Origin: Clostridia bacterium | GTDB lineage: Bacteria; Bacillota; Clostridia; Oscillospirales; CAG-272 | Assembly: GCA_017398585.1 (NCBI GenBank) | Contig: JAFQFS010000049.1 | Coordinates: 1-58,374, forward strand | Reading direction: 5' to 3' | DNA: 58,374 nt | Shown here: positions 1 through 9,331 of the stretch, piece by piece | How the letters are laid out: the number at the start of each line of letters is the position of its first letter | Numbering within the stretch: position 1 is the first letter of the stretch | The notes under the pieces: generated by a model | Told to the model about the DNA's origin: nothing | The model's database searches: none | The model's input: only the letters and a program-made list of their open reading frames with translations | Made by a program: the position numbers and the translations under genes

Positions 1-1
1 A

Positions 2-370
2 AACTATGTCAGCGGATGTACCGACCTGCCGTGGGCAATCCCCAAGACAATTACCGAAGAACAGACGGATATTATCGGTACAGTTGTAGAAGCGATTTCC
101 TGCTACAACTACAAGAATGTACTTCCGGTATACTTTGAATCTGCAATGAAGAGCCGTATTGCTGACTCTCCCGATGACGCCGATATGCTCCAGATTATCG
201 CCGACGGCCGCACCCTTTCCTTTGCATTCCAGTACGGTCTTACATACAACGATACTCTGCGGAAACTCATCAATACCGACGAAGGTGTTGCTTCCTACTA
301 TCAGTCCAACGAAAAGGTTGCTCATACGACGCTTGAAAGACTGGTTCAATCCTTCTCGGAATGGCAGTAA
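2..370 (+). CDS. Extracellular solute-binding lipoprotein, C-terminal part (cut by window edge)
   Basis: The open frame runs in from the left edge and ends at 370, giving about 122 residues of a C-terminal domain. The pattern of a conserved P-x-Y-[FY]-E stretch, followed by a D-M-L-x-I-I segment and a final helical tail, matches the C-termini of the two complete solute-binding lipoproteins in this window (22529-24001 and 34240-35718). The family captures sugars outside the membrane for an ABC importer. No start, signal peptide or lipobox can be seen here. A terminator follows 37 bases downstream, so this is the last gene of its unit. Confidence 0.7.
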   Translation, partial: NYVSGCTDLPWAIPKTITEEQTDIIGTVVEAISCYNYKNVLPVYFESAMKSRIADSPDDADMLQIIADGRTLSFAFQYGLTYNDTLRKLINTDEGVASYYQSNEKVAHTTLERLVQSFSEWQ

Positions 371-406
371 TTTTCTGAATTATTTGATCTGAAAAACGCC
401 GACAAC

Positions 407-457
407 AAAACAGGCATACCGTCCATCAATTCTGATGACAACGGTATGCCTGTTTTT
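407..457 (+). terminator. Intrinsic terminator after the solute-binding gene
   Basis: The arms AAAACAGGCATACCGT and ACGGTATGCCTGTTTT are perfectly complementary around a loop of about 19 bases and are followed by T residues. Confidence 0.85.
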
Positions 458-687
458 CATTTTCTCACCGGTATATCACACCATACCGGCGGAGTGTATC
501 AACATGGTGTGAAGATGCAGGAAGTTTCCAAAGAATGCTCCGCTGTTTCCGGAACAGGATGTTCTTCTCCATCCGGAAACGAAGAAAACTGTTATTCTCA
601 TGGTTAAAACAGCAGACAGATGCCGATTTTGAAAGCAGCAAAATGAAGAATACTGTTATTTTCATATATAAAACTGTAGAATATTTA

Positions 688-717
688 TAGACATTCCCAA
701 TCAACTAATACTATAAT
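688..717 (+). promoter_or_regulatory. Candidate promoter of the AraC gene
   Basis: TAGACA (688-693) and TATAAT (712-717) are separated by 18 bases. The -10 is consensus and the -35 is weak, as is common for activator or autoregulated promoters. Confidence 0.5.
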
Positions 718-739
718 TATATTGAAAAGGTGATAAATC

Positions 740-1624
740 ATGTTCTATAAACCATATTTTGAAAAGTCCGATATCCGATACCGGAAAAGTGCTCTTCCGA
801 TTGCCTGCTATCGTCTGCAGAATACTGTGATTTCCGATGAATATTATACGATTACGCCAAACTGGCACAACGAAATGGAATTGCTTTACTCGGAAGCTGC
901 ACTTACCCTGTATATCAACAATCAGTGCTACACTGTAATGCCGGGTGACATTTTTTTCATCAACCCGCGGCAGATTCACCGTGCTTTCCGGAAAAGCCAC
1001 GGCGAAATTTACGCTGTTGTTTTTGATCTGAATCTGCTGAAGCTGCCGACGGAAAATGATCCCGCCAACACACTGATTGACGAGATCATTCGTCAAAAGA
1101 AACAGTTCTGTGTAAAACCGGAACAAAACACGGAACTTCATTCCGAACTGCTTCCGGTCATCCGGAATATCACAGAATGCAGTGGCCGTTCCCTGGAAGC
1201 CGGAGCGGAGAGCTATCGTATTCTGTCCTGTCTGTACAGCATTATGGCGGCAAGCTGCCGTGTCGGTTTTTTTGAAAACATACCGGCAAACACCCTGAAC
1301 AGCATACAGCATATTACGACACTTATTGACTATATCAATGCGCACTATGCGGATGAACTGACTGCGGAATGTCTGGCAAAACGAATCAATCTCTCTCCGA
1401 CGGCTCTGTACTCCCTTTTCCGGGATTACATCGGAGTCACTCCGGTGAACTATATCAATTCCGTCCGCATCCGTGAATCCTATCGTTTTCTGGAACAGGG
1501 GATGCGTGTTACGGAAACCGCAGTCGCAGTGGGACTGCCCAATGTCAGTTACTTTATCAAAATCTTCAAGGATTCGACCGGATTGACCCCGCTGCAGTGG
1601 ATCAACCGAAAAAAACATAAATAA
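740..1624 (+). CDS. AraC family transcriptional regulator
   Basis: A 294-residue protein of normal AraC-family length. The N-terminal half is a cupin-like ligand-binding domain (H-N-E-M-E-L-L-Y near residue 45; P-G-D-I-F-F-I-N-P near residue 73). The C-terminal 100 residues hold the double helix-turn-helix, with the conserved core L-S-P-T-A-L-Y-S-L-F-R-D-Y-I-G-V-T-P and the second helix region V-G-L-P-N-V-S-Y-F-I-K-I-F-K. Such proteins bind a sugar and activate nearby catabolic genes. The GH63-like glycosidase starts 20 bases downstream on the same strand, so it is the likely co-transcribed target. It is the only recognisable transcription factor in the window. The ligand cannot be told from sequence. 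Confidence 0.9.
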   Translation: MFYKPYFEKSDIRYRKSALPIACYRLQNTVISDEYYTITPNWHNEMELLYSEAALTLYINNQCYTVMPGDIFFINPRQIHRAFRKSHGEIYAVVFDLNLLKLPTENDPANTLIDEIIRQKKQFCVKPEQNTELHSELLPVIRNITECSGRSLEAGAESYRILSCLYSIMAASCRVGFFENIPANTLNSIQHITTLIDYINAHYADELTAECLAKRINLSPTALYSLFRDYIGVTPVNYINSVRIRESYRFLEQGMRVTETAVAVGLPNVSYFIKIFKDSTGLTPLQWINRKKHK

Positions 1625-1644
1625 ATCAAATCAGGAGGAAAAAG

Positions 1645-3372
1645 ATGCAGACCAACATCGACATCACTCACATCCCGTTCAGCCGGTACGGTGCTTATGT
1701 TTCCGTCACGCGGAACGAAGGAAAAGACGGCGAAGGGGACGCGAAGGAACTCGTCATCCACAGTGTCCGCCGCCGCTTTGAGGAAAGTCCGACCTTTTCG
1801 CTGACCTTCGGAAAGGACATCGATAATCCGGATGATTTCACCTGCACCGCCGACCCCGCCGTTCTCCGTGTGGCAAACGCAGACGGCTACGCCGACATCT
1901 ACATCCGTGACGACGATACGGTCGTGATCGACAGTTACGGGCTTGCTGTCCGTCTGAAACTGCTTCACTGGGGCTACGGTGCAGAAAACGGTAACCGGAC
2001 GTTCAAGCTGATTTCGGGCGTACGCAGTCTGTTCCACACGATCGTTGTTCCCTGCGGACACGCGGTACTGAACGGTCCGTACGACAATATGCAGCGAAAC
2101 CGGAAAACCCGTCTGGCGGTGGACTGCGAAAACGGCTGCATCCGCATGGCCCTCGCCATCAAGTCCATGCAGCCGAAGAGCATTGCTCTGCCGATCTGTC
2201 CCGAAGAGGAAATTCCCGCGATCCGCGGCGAATGGGAAGCATTCCTTGCGGAAATGCCGGACAATCCTGCACCTGACCGGGAAACCGAAGATTTCGTCCG
2301 CGTTACATGGTACAATCTCTGGTCCTGCTTTGTCCGTGCGGAAGGATGCTACGTCAACGACACCATGCTGATGGCGAAAAAAATGATGACTTCCACATGG
2401 AGCTGGGATCACTGCTTCAACGCGCTTGCAATGGCAAATTACGCGGACGAAGCCGCTGCAAAGAAGTTTGCAATGAGCCAGTTCTCCGCGCCTTTCCATC
2501 TTCAGACAGAAATGGGCGTTCTGCCGGATATGTGGAATCCCGATGTGGAAACCCGCTGGGGAACCACCAAGCCGCCGATCCACGGATGGTGCTTCGCCCG
2601 CATGATGGATCGCTTCACCTTTACCGAAGAAGAACTCCAGACGGTTTACGGATATCTTGAAAAATGGACGGGTTGGTGGATGAACCACAGCGACACCGAC
2701 CACGACGGTATTCCGGATTATCCGCAGGGATGCGACAGCGGCTGGGACAACTCCACCCTGTTCGATCTGGGATTTTATATGGAAACTCCCGATCTTCCGG
2801 CATTCCTGATCCTCCAGATGCAGACACTGGCGAGAATCTCCGCGGAACTCGGCGATGCCGAAAAGGAAATTTACTGGAAGAACGAATCCGAAGCACTGAT
2901 GCAGCGGTTCCTTGAACACAGCTGGAACGGCAAACGGTTCGTGGCCAAAAAGAGCAATACGCACGAATACGACGAACATCCGACCAGCCTGCTGTCACTG
3001 ATGCCGCTTGTACTCGGTGATCTGCTGCCGGACGAAATCAGCGGAAAGCTGGCGGACGTTCTGGAACGCGACTTCCTCACCGAAAACGGTCCCGCAACGG
3101 AAATGCCCGCAAGTGAAAAGTATGACCCCGACGGATACTGGCGCGGCCCTATCTGGGCACCGACGACCTATCTGCTGGTGGACGGTCTCCGCAGATGCGG
3201 TCATGACCGTCTGGCAAAAACCATCGCAGAACGGTACTGCAATATGTCCTGTCGGAAAGCGAAGGGCAACTACGAAAACTTTGACGCACTGACGGGTCTC
3301 GGCAGACGCGCACCGGGGTATACCTGGGCAACAAGCGTTTATATGATGCTCCATCTGGAATACGGCTGCTGA
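1645..3372 (+). CDS. GH63/MGH1-like (alpha/alpha)6-barrel glycoside hydrolase
   Basis: 575 residues, preceded by AGGAGG at the right spacing. The W-S-W-D-H-C-F motif near residues 252-258, P-D-M-W-N-P, a calcium-loop-like D-T-D-H-D-G-I-P-D, the G-C-D-S-G-W-D-N-S block near 362-374 and Y-W-R-G-P-I-W-A-P near the C-terminus are typical of the mannosylglycerate-hydrolase-like/GH63/GH37 superfamily of inverting enzymes. There is no signal peptide, so it probably acts in the cytoplasm. It follows the AraC gene by 20 bases and is likely controlled by it. The substrate is not predictable; alpha-glucosides or mannosyl compounds are the usual family substrates. Confidence 0.8.
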   Translation: MQTNIDITHIPFSRYGAYVSVTRNEGKDGEGDAKELVIHSVRRRFEESPTFSLTFGKDIDNPDDFTCTADPAVLRVANADGYADIYIRDDDTVVIDSYGLAVRLKLLHWGYGAENGNRTFKLISGVRSLFHTIVVPCGHAVLNGPYDNMQRNRKTRLAVDCENGCIRMALAIKSMQPKSIALPICPEEEIPAIRGEWEAFLAEMPDNPAPDRETEDFVRVTWYNLWSCFVRAEGCYVNDTMLMAKKMMTSTWSWDHCFNALAMANYADEAAAKKFAMSQFSAPFHLQTEMGVLPDMWNPDVETRWGTTKPPIHGWCFARMMDRFTFTEEELQTVYGYLEKWTGWWMNHSDTDHDGIPDYPQGCDSGWDNSTLFDLGFYMETPDLPAFLILQMQTLARISAELGDAEKEIYWKNESEALMQRFLEHSWNGKRFVAKKSNTHEYDEHPTSLLSLMPLVLGDLLPDEISGKLADVLERDFLTENGPATEMPASEKYDPDGYWRGPIWAPTTYLLVDGLRRCGHDRLAKTIAERYCNMSCRKAKGNYENFDALTGLGRRAPGYTWATSVYMMLHLEYGC

Positions 3373-3419
3373 GCCGGAACAGCATAAGGAACGGCTTATA
3401 AAAATTCAGCGAAAAAATG

Positions 3420-3605
3420 CCTGGATTATGAACTGATCCTTAGATGGCAGACATCCCTTACCGGCGAAATCCATATTGATTATGCGAAGGAACTCATCAT
3501 GCGATCCTGCGTATTGCTCCCGACGTGGTAAAAATGCTCGTTCAGACCCCTGACGGAAAACAGATTCCGCATCCTGTTTTTGTAACCGGGAATCACAGTT
3601 CATAA
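3420..3605 (+). pseudogene. Decayed coding remnant, origin unknown
   Basis: Two overlapping frames both read like real protein. One covers about 3421-3533, contains H-I-D-Y-A-K-E-L-I-M-R-S and stops at TAA. The other covers 3495-3605, reads H-H-A-I-L-R-I-A-P-D-V-V-K-M-L-V-Q-T-P-D-G-K and ends in a natural-looking stop. Neither has a start or ribosome binding site. The simplest reading is a frameshifted gene tail. I cannot name the family. Confidence 0.35.
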
Positions 3606-3660
3606 CACATAATCAGGAAACCCTGTCCACAGCCAAACAATCTCCCGTGCCTGAATACAC

Positions 3661-3693
3661 AAAACCGTCAGCCGAACAGACTGACGGTTTTTG
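3661..3693. terminator. Bidirectional hairpin terminator
   Basis: The arms AAAACCGTCAG (3661-3671) and CTGACGGTTTT (3681-3691) are perfect complements with a 9-base loop and T/A tracts on both sides. Confidence 0.75.
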
Positions 3694-3870
3694 TATATTC
3701 TTTTCCACTTCCGGATCCTCATAGATTTCATCACGGGTACGTTCGATACGTTTGCTTGCTTTTACACCGATATATTCCGGATTTTTCGGATTCGCATCCG
3801 CAGTCTGTTCCGCTTCATCGAACAGCAGCCATGCTTTATTTGACACTTACGAAGTTCGTGCGAAAATCAA

Positions 3871-3899
3871 GTGACAGAATCATTTTTTTGTGTTATAAT
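3871..3899 (+). promoter_or_regulatory. Promoter of the GH106-like operon
   Basis: GTGACA (3871-3876), a 17-base spacer and TATAAT (3894-3899), about 55 bases before the ATG at 3956. Confidence 0.6.
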
Positions 3900-3955
3900 A
3901 AAAAAAGATATTATACAGTAATTTCTTTATCAACAAATAGCCCGGGAGTATTTCT

Positions 3956-6568
3956 ATGAATAACACAATCCGACGACTTCTTGACGGTCATGACGATAAC
4001 CATATGCTGCCGTTTTTCTGGCAGCACGGCGAGGACGAAGCGACGCTCCGCGAATATATGAAAGCCATTTATGAGGCGAACTGCCGAGCGGTCTGCGTGG
4101 AAAGCCGTCCCCACCCCGATTTTGCCGGTCCGAAATGGTGGCAGGATATGGACGTCATTCTTGACGAGGCACGCAAACGCGATATGAACGTCTGGATCCT
4201 GGACGACAGCCATTTCCCGACCGGTTATGCGAACGGGGCGCTCCGGAATTATCCCGATTCCATGTGCAAACAGAATATTTTCCTGACCCGGTATACCGCC
4301 CGCTCCGACGGTCCCGTAACCCTCGACCTCTATGCCGCAGGTCTTATGCAGATCAATAACTGCAGCGGAACTCCGGCGCGTGTTTTCGAGAATGACGAGA
4401 GTGTTCTTTTCGTTATCGCAGAAAATGCCGACGGAAAGACGATCGATATCACCGGCTGCGTTGAAAACAGAACCCTTCACTGGGACAAGCCCGACGGCGA
4501 GTGGACGCTCGAGATCTGCGTTCGTTCACGCAATACGGGCGGCCGCCGCGATCATATCGGCCTGCTGGAAGAGGACAGCGTTCAAATCCTCATCAATGCC
4601 GTTCATGAGCCGCACTGGCAGCATTATGCCGCAGATTTCGGTAAAACAATCGCCGGTTTCTTCTCCGATGAGCCGGAGCTCGGCAACGGTCCGACATACG
4701 CTCAGGGCAACGTCTTCGGCACCGATCAGGACCTTCCCTGGAGCCCCACGATGGAAAAACTCATGCGCGAAGATCTCGGCGAAAACTGGCACGAACTTCT
4801 CACTTATCTCTGGAAGGACGGTGCTGACGCGCCCCGTGTCCGCATGATTTACATGGACCGCCTCACAAAGCTCGTCCGCGAGAGATTTTCCAACAAACTC
4901 GGGAATTGGTGCAGAGACCACGGCGTTGAGTACATCGGTCATCTGATCGAAGACGGCGGTCAGCACTGCCGCACCGGCTCGACTCTCGGCCACTATTTCC
5001 GCGGTCTTCAGGGACAGCATATGTCCGGGATCGATAACATCGGAGGTCAGGTTCTTCCGCAGGGCGAAGATGACAATACCGGCTATTTTAACCCCAACGA
5101 TTACCGTCCCGGCGAATTCTACCAGTACGCACTCGCAAAGCTCGCCCAGAGCGCCGCAGCGATCGAACCGAAAAAGAATCACAATGCAATGTGCGAGATT
5201 TTCGGCAACTACTTCTGGAAAGAAGGCGTCCGTCTCGAAAAATATCAGGCGGATCACTTCCTCGTCCGCGGCGTGAATTATTTCGTCCCTCATGCGTTCA
5301 GTGCAAGAAAATTCCCCGACGGGGACTGTCCGCCGCACTTCTATGCAGACGGTCACGATCCTCTCTACCGCCATTTCGGAGAAATCTGCGGTTACATGAA
5401 CCGCGTAGCGACCGTAACATCGAGCGGCAGACACACCGTTCCAGTAGCCGTTCTTTACCATGGCGAACTTGAATGGGCGGATTCCGGATGTATGCCGTTC
5501 GAAAAACCGCTTCGCGAGCTTTATGACCGGCAGATTGACTGCCACACAATCCCCGCCGATGTCTTCACCGAAAAGGAGTATTACAGGACCGAACCCGGTA
5601 ATCCCCTCGTAATCAACGGTCAGAAATACCACGCCTTTGTCGTCCCCGAAGCAAAATATCTGCCCGAAGCTGCCGCAAACGGTCTTTCCGAACTCGTCGC
5701 CTGCGGTCTTCCCGTTTATTTTGTCAACCGCCTTCCCGTCCGGATTGCGGAAACGGGCGCTCCGCTCCCCGAAGTTCTCAAAAACTGCCCCGTTGTCAAA
5801 CTTTCCGAACTTTATAACGAAGTCGCAAAACTCGGTCTCGATGTCCCCGTCCTCGCTCCCGCGCATAAACTCATCCGGATTCTCCGCATCGAGGGCGATA
5901 CCCCCATCTACTATATCGTCAACGAAGCCGACGAAACCTACAGCGGCACAGTCACCGTCAACGAAAAAGGCGGCTGTTATCTCTACGATCCCTGGTTTAA
6001 TGTCTGCCGTGCCGCCGACGCAGCATCCGCGGAAGACAGCGTTACCGTTGCCTTCGAGCTTGAACCGCTCAAGAGCGTCATGATCGTCTTTGACGACTGC
6101 GCGGTTCCTACCGTCAAGCCCGTCCTCTGCGAAGGCGAAATGACCGAGCTTACCACTTGGACGAGAAGCCTCTGCGAATCGGTCAAGTATCCTGCCTTCG
6201 GCGGCGCAAAGACCGTCACTCTTCCCGACATTGTCTCCGATGAACATCCTGAATTTTCAGGTTTTATCCGCTACGAAACCGAGTTTACCGCCGACAGGAA
6301 CCATACGTATACTCTCGAAATTACAGATGCGATGGAAGGTGTTGAAGTCTTCGTCAACGGCAGGAGCCTCGGGATTCAGATCGCACCGGGTTACCGGTAC
6401 GATCTTACCGGAAGCCTTACCGCCGGCGCAAATAAACTCACGGTCGAGGTCGCAACAACGGCGGAACGTGAAGTTTACACCATTTATCAGGCGAAAGGCT
6501 ACCGCAGCCACTTTATCCCCGAAGATCCCACCGGTATTACCGGCACGGTCAGGGTTTACAGGAAATAA
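3956..6568 (+). CDS. GH106-like glycoside hydrolase (alpha-L-rhamnosidase superfamily)
   Basis: 870 residues. The N-terminal TIM-barrel start (L-P-F-F-W-Q-H-G, then E-S-R-P-H-P-D-F-A-G-P-K-W-W and W-I-L-D-D-S-H-F-P-T-G-Y-A-N-G) is the pattern of large glycosidases annotated as GH106 or GH2-like rhamnosidases. The last 120 residues form a jelly-roll sugar-binding domain (G-V-E-V-F-V-N-G-R-S-L-G). There is no signal peptide. It is the first gene of a run to 11017. Leucine and proline codons favour CTC/CTT and CCC more than in the flanking genes, which lean on CTG and CCG; this may mean a different origin. The exact family assignment is uncertain. Confidence 0.7.
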   Translation: MNNTIRRLLDGHDDNHMLPFFWQHGEDEATLREYMKAIYEANCRAVCVESRPHPDFAGPKWWQDMDVILDEARKRDMNVWILDDSHFPTGYANGALRNYPDSMCKQNIFLTRYTARSDGPVTLDLYAAGLMQINNCSGTPARVFENDESVLFVIAENADGKTIDITGCVENRTLHWDKPDGEWTLEICVRSRNTGGRRDHIGLLEEDSVQILINAVHEPHWQHYAADFGKTIAGFFSDEPELGNGPTYAQGNVFGTDQDLPWSPTMEKLMREDLGENWHELLTYLWKDGADAPRVRMIYMDRLTKLVRERFSNKLGNWCRDHGVEYIGHLIEDGGQHCRTGSTLGHYFRGLQGQHMSGIDNIGGQVLPQGEDDNTGYFNPNDYRPGEFYQYALAKLAQSAAAIEPKKNHNAMCEIFGNYFWKEGVRLEKYQADHFLVRGVNYFVPHAFSARKFPDGDCPPHFYADGHDPLYRHFGEICGYMNRVATVTSSGRHTVPVAVLYHGELEWADSGCMPFEKPLRELYDRQIDCHTIPADVFTEKEYYRTEPGNPLVINGQKYHAFVVPEAKYLPEAAANGLSELVACGLPVYFVNRLPVRIAETGAPLPEVLKNCPVVKLSELYNEVAKLGLDVPVLAPAHKLIRILRIEGDTPIYYIVNEADETYSGTVTVNEKGGCYLYDPWFNVCRAADAASAEDSVTVAFELEPLKSVMIVFDDCAVPTVKPVLCEGEMTELTTWTRSLCESVKYPAFGGAKTVTLPDIVSDEHPEFSGFIRYETEFTADRNHTYTLEITDAMEGVEVFVNGRSLGIQIAPGYRYDLTGSLTAGANKLTVEVATTAEREVYTIYQAKGYRSHFIPEDPTGITGTVRVYRK

Positions 6569-6629
6569 GTTTATCGACAAGGTTTAAAATCCAGTATAGA
6601 TGTCATAGCACCTGAAAGGAGCCGGCAAC

Positions 6630-8201
6630 ATGAACACAAAATACGCAAACTGTGATTTTCTGGCCACAAACAGCAACCGCGCCATGACGTGGGTGCATCC
6701 TCTCCCCGACGGTCGCCTCTTCACAATCGCGTCCATGGAAAAATGCCACATCTACAACAACACCCTCCCCCACGAACAGTTCCTGTTCGGCAGAATCTCC
6801 GACGACGGCGGACGGAGCTGGGGCAATCCCTGCTACCTCTTCACATGGCCGGAGAAAAACGCCGCCATGCTGTACGCCGGTTCCATGATCGACAGCCGCG
6901 GGCATCTTCACGTCTTTGCGCTCCGTATCCGTCATCTGGATATCGGCAAGAGTATCCTCGACGGCGGCATCGGCTATGTCCGCTTTGATTCCTGCATGGG
7001 CGAAAATCCCATGTACAGCGAAATGCCCTGTCTCGACCGCTACACCGGTTCGCTCAACAACTGTCTGGAGACCTCGAACGGACGTCTCGTGATTCCCTTC
7101 TCCACACCGACCGGACAGCTGGACAGCAAATTTGTGTCCACCGTGATCTACTCCGACGACTACGGTCTGACATGGGCAGCATCGAACGACATTGATGTGG
7201 TCAGCGATGAAGAGAACGTCGAGTCCGGTGCTGTGGAACCGATCGTTATTGAGATGGAAGAAAATATTCTTCTCATGCTGATCCGGACGGTGCTCGGCAC
7301 ATTCTGGTACTCCGTTTCCTACGACAACGGTCAGACATGGAACCGCGCAAAACCGACGAAGATCACTTCATCCAACGCGCCGGGTTCGTTCACGCGGATG
7401 CCGGACGGCAGGATTTTCCTCACATGGAACAACGTCATGGGACATCCCATGCAGGGAGTTCGCTACAGCTTTGCGAGACAGTGCCTGCACGGTGCGGTGT
7501 CCGACGACAACATGAAGACCCTGCAGGGGGCACGGATTCTGCTGAAGAAAACGCCGGGCGACACCGATATTCTTCATAACGCGTACCCTTACACCACGCT
7601 GGCAAACAACCGTGAAGTCTATCTGCGGACATTTGAAGTGGAGGGCAAGGGCCGTTCCAAGTGGCACATCGAACAGTCCTATCTGACAAAGCTTGATCCC
7701 GATTTTCTGACGGAAACGGAAGTCTGCGATAACTGGAAGGAATGGGTATGCGACATTCCGTTCGGCGAAGACGGGGTTGTGCTCCGTCCCACCACGGACA
7801 GCGTCGCATATGCCGTCACCAGTTTCCCGTACGGAGTATCCGGAAGCATCCGGATGACCGCAGAAGGCGAACTGCCGGAAAACTGCAGGATTCTGCTGTC
7901 CGACTGCTACCTCGACCGGCTGAACTTCATGATGAATTCCCGTCCGAATCAGTACGACGACAGCATTCACACGCTGTATCATACGCTGACTCCTTCGGCG
8001 GCAGGTGAATGGGAAATTGCATGGAAGAACGGCGTGATCACGCTGAACGTCAACGGAAAAGCGGAACAGAGCATTCCCATGACCGCCTCCGCGGGGCTGA
8101 ACCACCTTGGTGTGCTCTTCACCGATGCGGGGGAGCTGAAAATCACGCATTTTGAAGCGAAGGCGGAGGAAAGCCGCTGGGAAACCGGAATTGAATACTG
8201 A
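6630..8201 (+). CDS. Sialidase-like (BNR/Asp-box) six-bladed propeller protein
   Basis: 523 residues with AAAGGAGCC upstream of the ATG. Three Asp-boxes are visible: S-D-D-G-G-R-S-W-G (about 57-65), S-D-D-Y-G-L-T-W-A (about 175-183) and S-Y-D-N-G-Q-T-W-N (about 229-237), which is the GH33/BNR sialidase fold. The C-terminal 130 residues look like a beta-sandwich. No signal peptide or anchor is present, which is unusual for an exo-sialidase that attacks host glycans. It may be an intracellular glycosidase or a non-sialidase BNR protein. It lies 61 bases after the GH106-like gene and 22 bases before the UroD-like gene, so it is probably in one operon with them. Confidence 0.75.
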   Translation: MNTKYANCDFLATNSNRAMTWVHPLPDGRLFTIASMEKCHIYNNTLPHEQFLFGRISDDGGRSWGNPCYLFTWPEKNAAMLYAGSMIDSRGHLHVFALRIRHLDIGKSILDGGIGYVRFDSCMGENPMYSEMPCLDRYTGSLNNCLETSNGRLVIPFSTPTGQLDSKFVSTVIYSDDYGLTWAASNDIDVVSDEENVESGAVEPIVIEMEENILLMLIRTVLGTFWYSVSYDNGQTWNRAKPTKITSSNAPGSFTRMPDGRIFLTWNNVMGHPMQGVRYSFARQCLHGAVSDDNMKTLQGARILLKKTPGDTDILHNAYPYTTLANNREVYLRTFEVEGKGRSKWHIEQSYLTKLDPDFLTETEVCDNWKEWVCDIPFGEDGVVLRPTTDSVAYAVTSFPYGVSGSIRMTAEGELPENCRILLSDCYLDRLNFMMNSRPNQYDDSIHTLYHTLTPSAAGEWEIAWKNGVITLNVNGKAEQSIPMTASAGLNHLGVLFTDAGELKITHFEAKAEESRWETGIEY

Positions 8202-8223
8202 TCCTCCAAAAGGAGAGAAGGCT

Positions 8224-9303
8224 ATGATTTACAAAAACGATGCAGAAAAAGCGAAAAAACGCTGGACCGCGTGGTGGAACGGAGAGCTTACCGATCGCTG
8301 CTGCGTCAACATCACCTCGTGGAACGGGAAGCCGTACACGGAGGAAGACCGCAGAATCCTGCGGAGACCGGACGATCCGGAAGGGCTGAAGACGTACTGG
8401 ACGGACGCAGAATGGATCGTTGAAAGAGCGCGGATCGGTCTGGAGCATACATGGTATGGCGGAGACTGCCTTCCCATCGTGACGGTCGATCTCGGTGCGG
8501 CAGGTCATGCAGGCTTTTTCCGGAATTCGAAGCCCCACTACTCCCAGTCCATCTGGTATTTACCAAGTCATCCGGATCCGAACGATCTTGCATTTGACGA
8601 AAACAGTTTTCTCTACCGGAAAACCGTGGATGTGGTGCGCGCTCTGGCGGAGGACAGCAAGGGAGATTATCTGGTAGCCATGCCGGACTGCTCCGGCAAT
8701 ATCGACGTTCTGTCGCATCTCATGGGTCCCGAGACACTGATGTTCCACATGGTGGAGGAGCCGGAGGAAGTGCAGACAGCTCTGCAAAAAATCCAGATGG
8801 CATATCGGAAAATTCTTGAAACCTCCTATCGTCTTGTCAAAGATGTCAACATGGGAGGTTCCTGCGTCGGCTGGCTGCGGACATGGGCGCCCGGATTCCA
8901 TGCGCAGATGCAGTCGGATATGTCCGTCATGTTCTCAAACGATATGTTCCGGCAGTTCGTAGAACCGGAACTGAGAGCGCAGACGGATTTACTGGATTAC
9001 TCCCTGTATCACCTGGACGGTATGGAACAGATCCGTCATCTGGATACGCTGTTGTCCATTCCGAAGCTTCACACCATTCAATGGACGCAGGTCGTCGGTC
9101 AGCCGCCCTGTACCGAATTCTTTCCCGAACTAAAGAAAATACAGAAAGCCGGTAAAAATCTGCTGATCAACGTGGAGCCGGGTCAGGTGGAACCTCTGCT
9201 TCAGAATCTTTCCTCGAAGGGACTCTGCCTGAATCTCTATGTCGGTTCTCCGGAAGAAGGAGAAGCCATACTGAAGCAGGTGGAAAAACTGACACATGAA
9301 TAA
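8224..9303 (+). CDS. Uroporphyrinogen decarboxylase-like (URO-D superfamily) protein
   Basis: 359 residues. The start at 8224 is chosen because AAAAGGAGAGAAGG lies just upstream; an in-frame ATG at 8152 would overlap the sialidase gene. The sequence has the URO-D/methyltransferase barrel signature: a late segment with H-L-D-G-M-E-Q-I-R-H-L, then L-H-T-I-Q-W-T-Q-V-V-G-Q, then L-L-I-N-V-E-P-G-Q-V. Relatives in glycan-degradation clusters are usually left without function; true HemE or corrinoid methyltransferase activity is possible but no corrinoid protein is nearby. It sits between sialidase-like and HAD genes in one transcription unit. Confidence 0.7.
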   Translation: MIYKNDAEKAKKRWTAWWNGELTDRCCVNITSWNGKPYTEEDRRILRRPDDPEGLKTYWTDAEWIVERARIGLEHTWYGGDCLPIVTVDLGAAGHAGFFRNSKPHYSQSIWYLPSHPDPNDLAFDENSFLYRKTVDVVRALAEDSKGDYLVAMPDCSGNIDVLSHLMGPETLMFHMVEEPEEVQTALQKIQMAYRKILETSYRLVKDVNMGGSCVGWLRTWAPGFHAQMQSDMSVMFSNDMFRQFVEPELRAQTDLLDYSLYHLDGMEQIRHLDTLLSIPKLHTIQWTQVVGQPPCTEFFPELKKIQKAGKNLLINVEPGQVEPLLQNLSSKGLCLNLYVGSPEEGEAILKQVEKLTHE

Positions 9304-9331
9304 TCGAACTGTTCAACAGGAGGTAACAATA

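Larger units (their letters stand above)
371..739. other. Intergenic stretch between the solute-binding gene and the AraC gene
   Basis: No credible gene. It holds a terminator at 407-457 and, at its right end, the promoter and ribosome binding site (AAAAGGTGAT just before 740) of the AraC-type regulator. The middle is A+T-rich and shows no structure I can name. Confidence 0.6.
3373..3955. other. Gene-poor, degenerate intergenic stretch
   Basis: 583 bases without a convincing gene. It contains decayed coding traces (3420-3605), a bidirectional hairpin (3661-3693), a 77-codon minus-strand frame at 3613-3846 and the promoter of the GH106-like gene. The minus frame begins with GTG directly after an in-frame stop, has no ribosome binding site, runs through the hairpin and resembles nothing I know. 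I treat it as a remnant. Confidence 0.5.

Noticed and set aside
3613-3846. 77-codon minus-strand gene
   Set aside because: GTG directly after an in-frame stop, no ribosome binding site, and the frame reads through a terminator hairpin.
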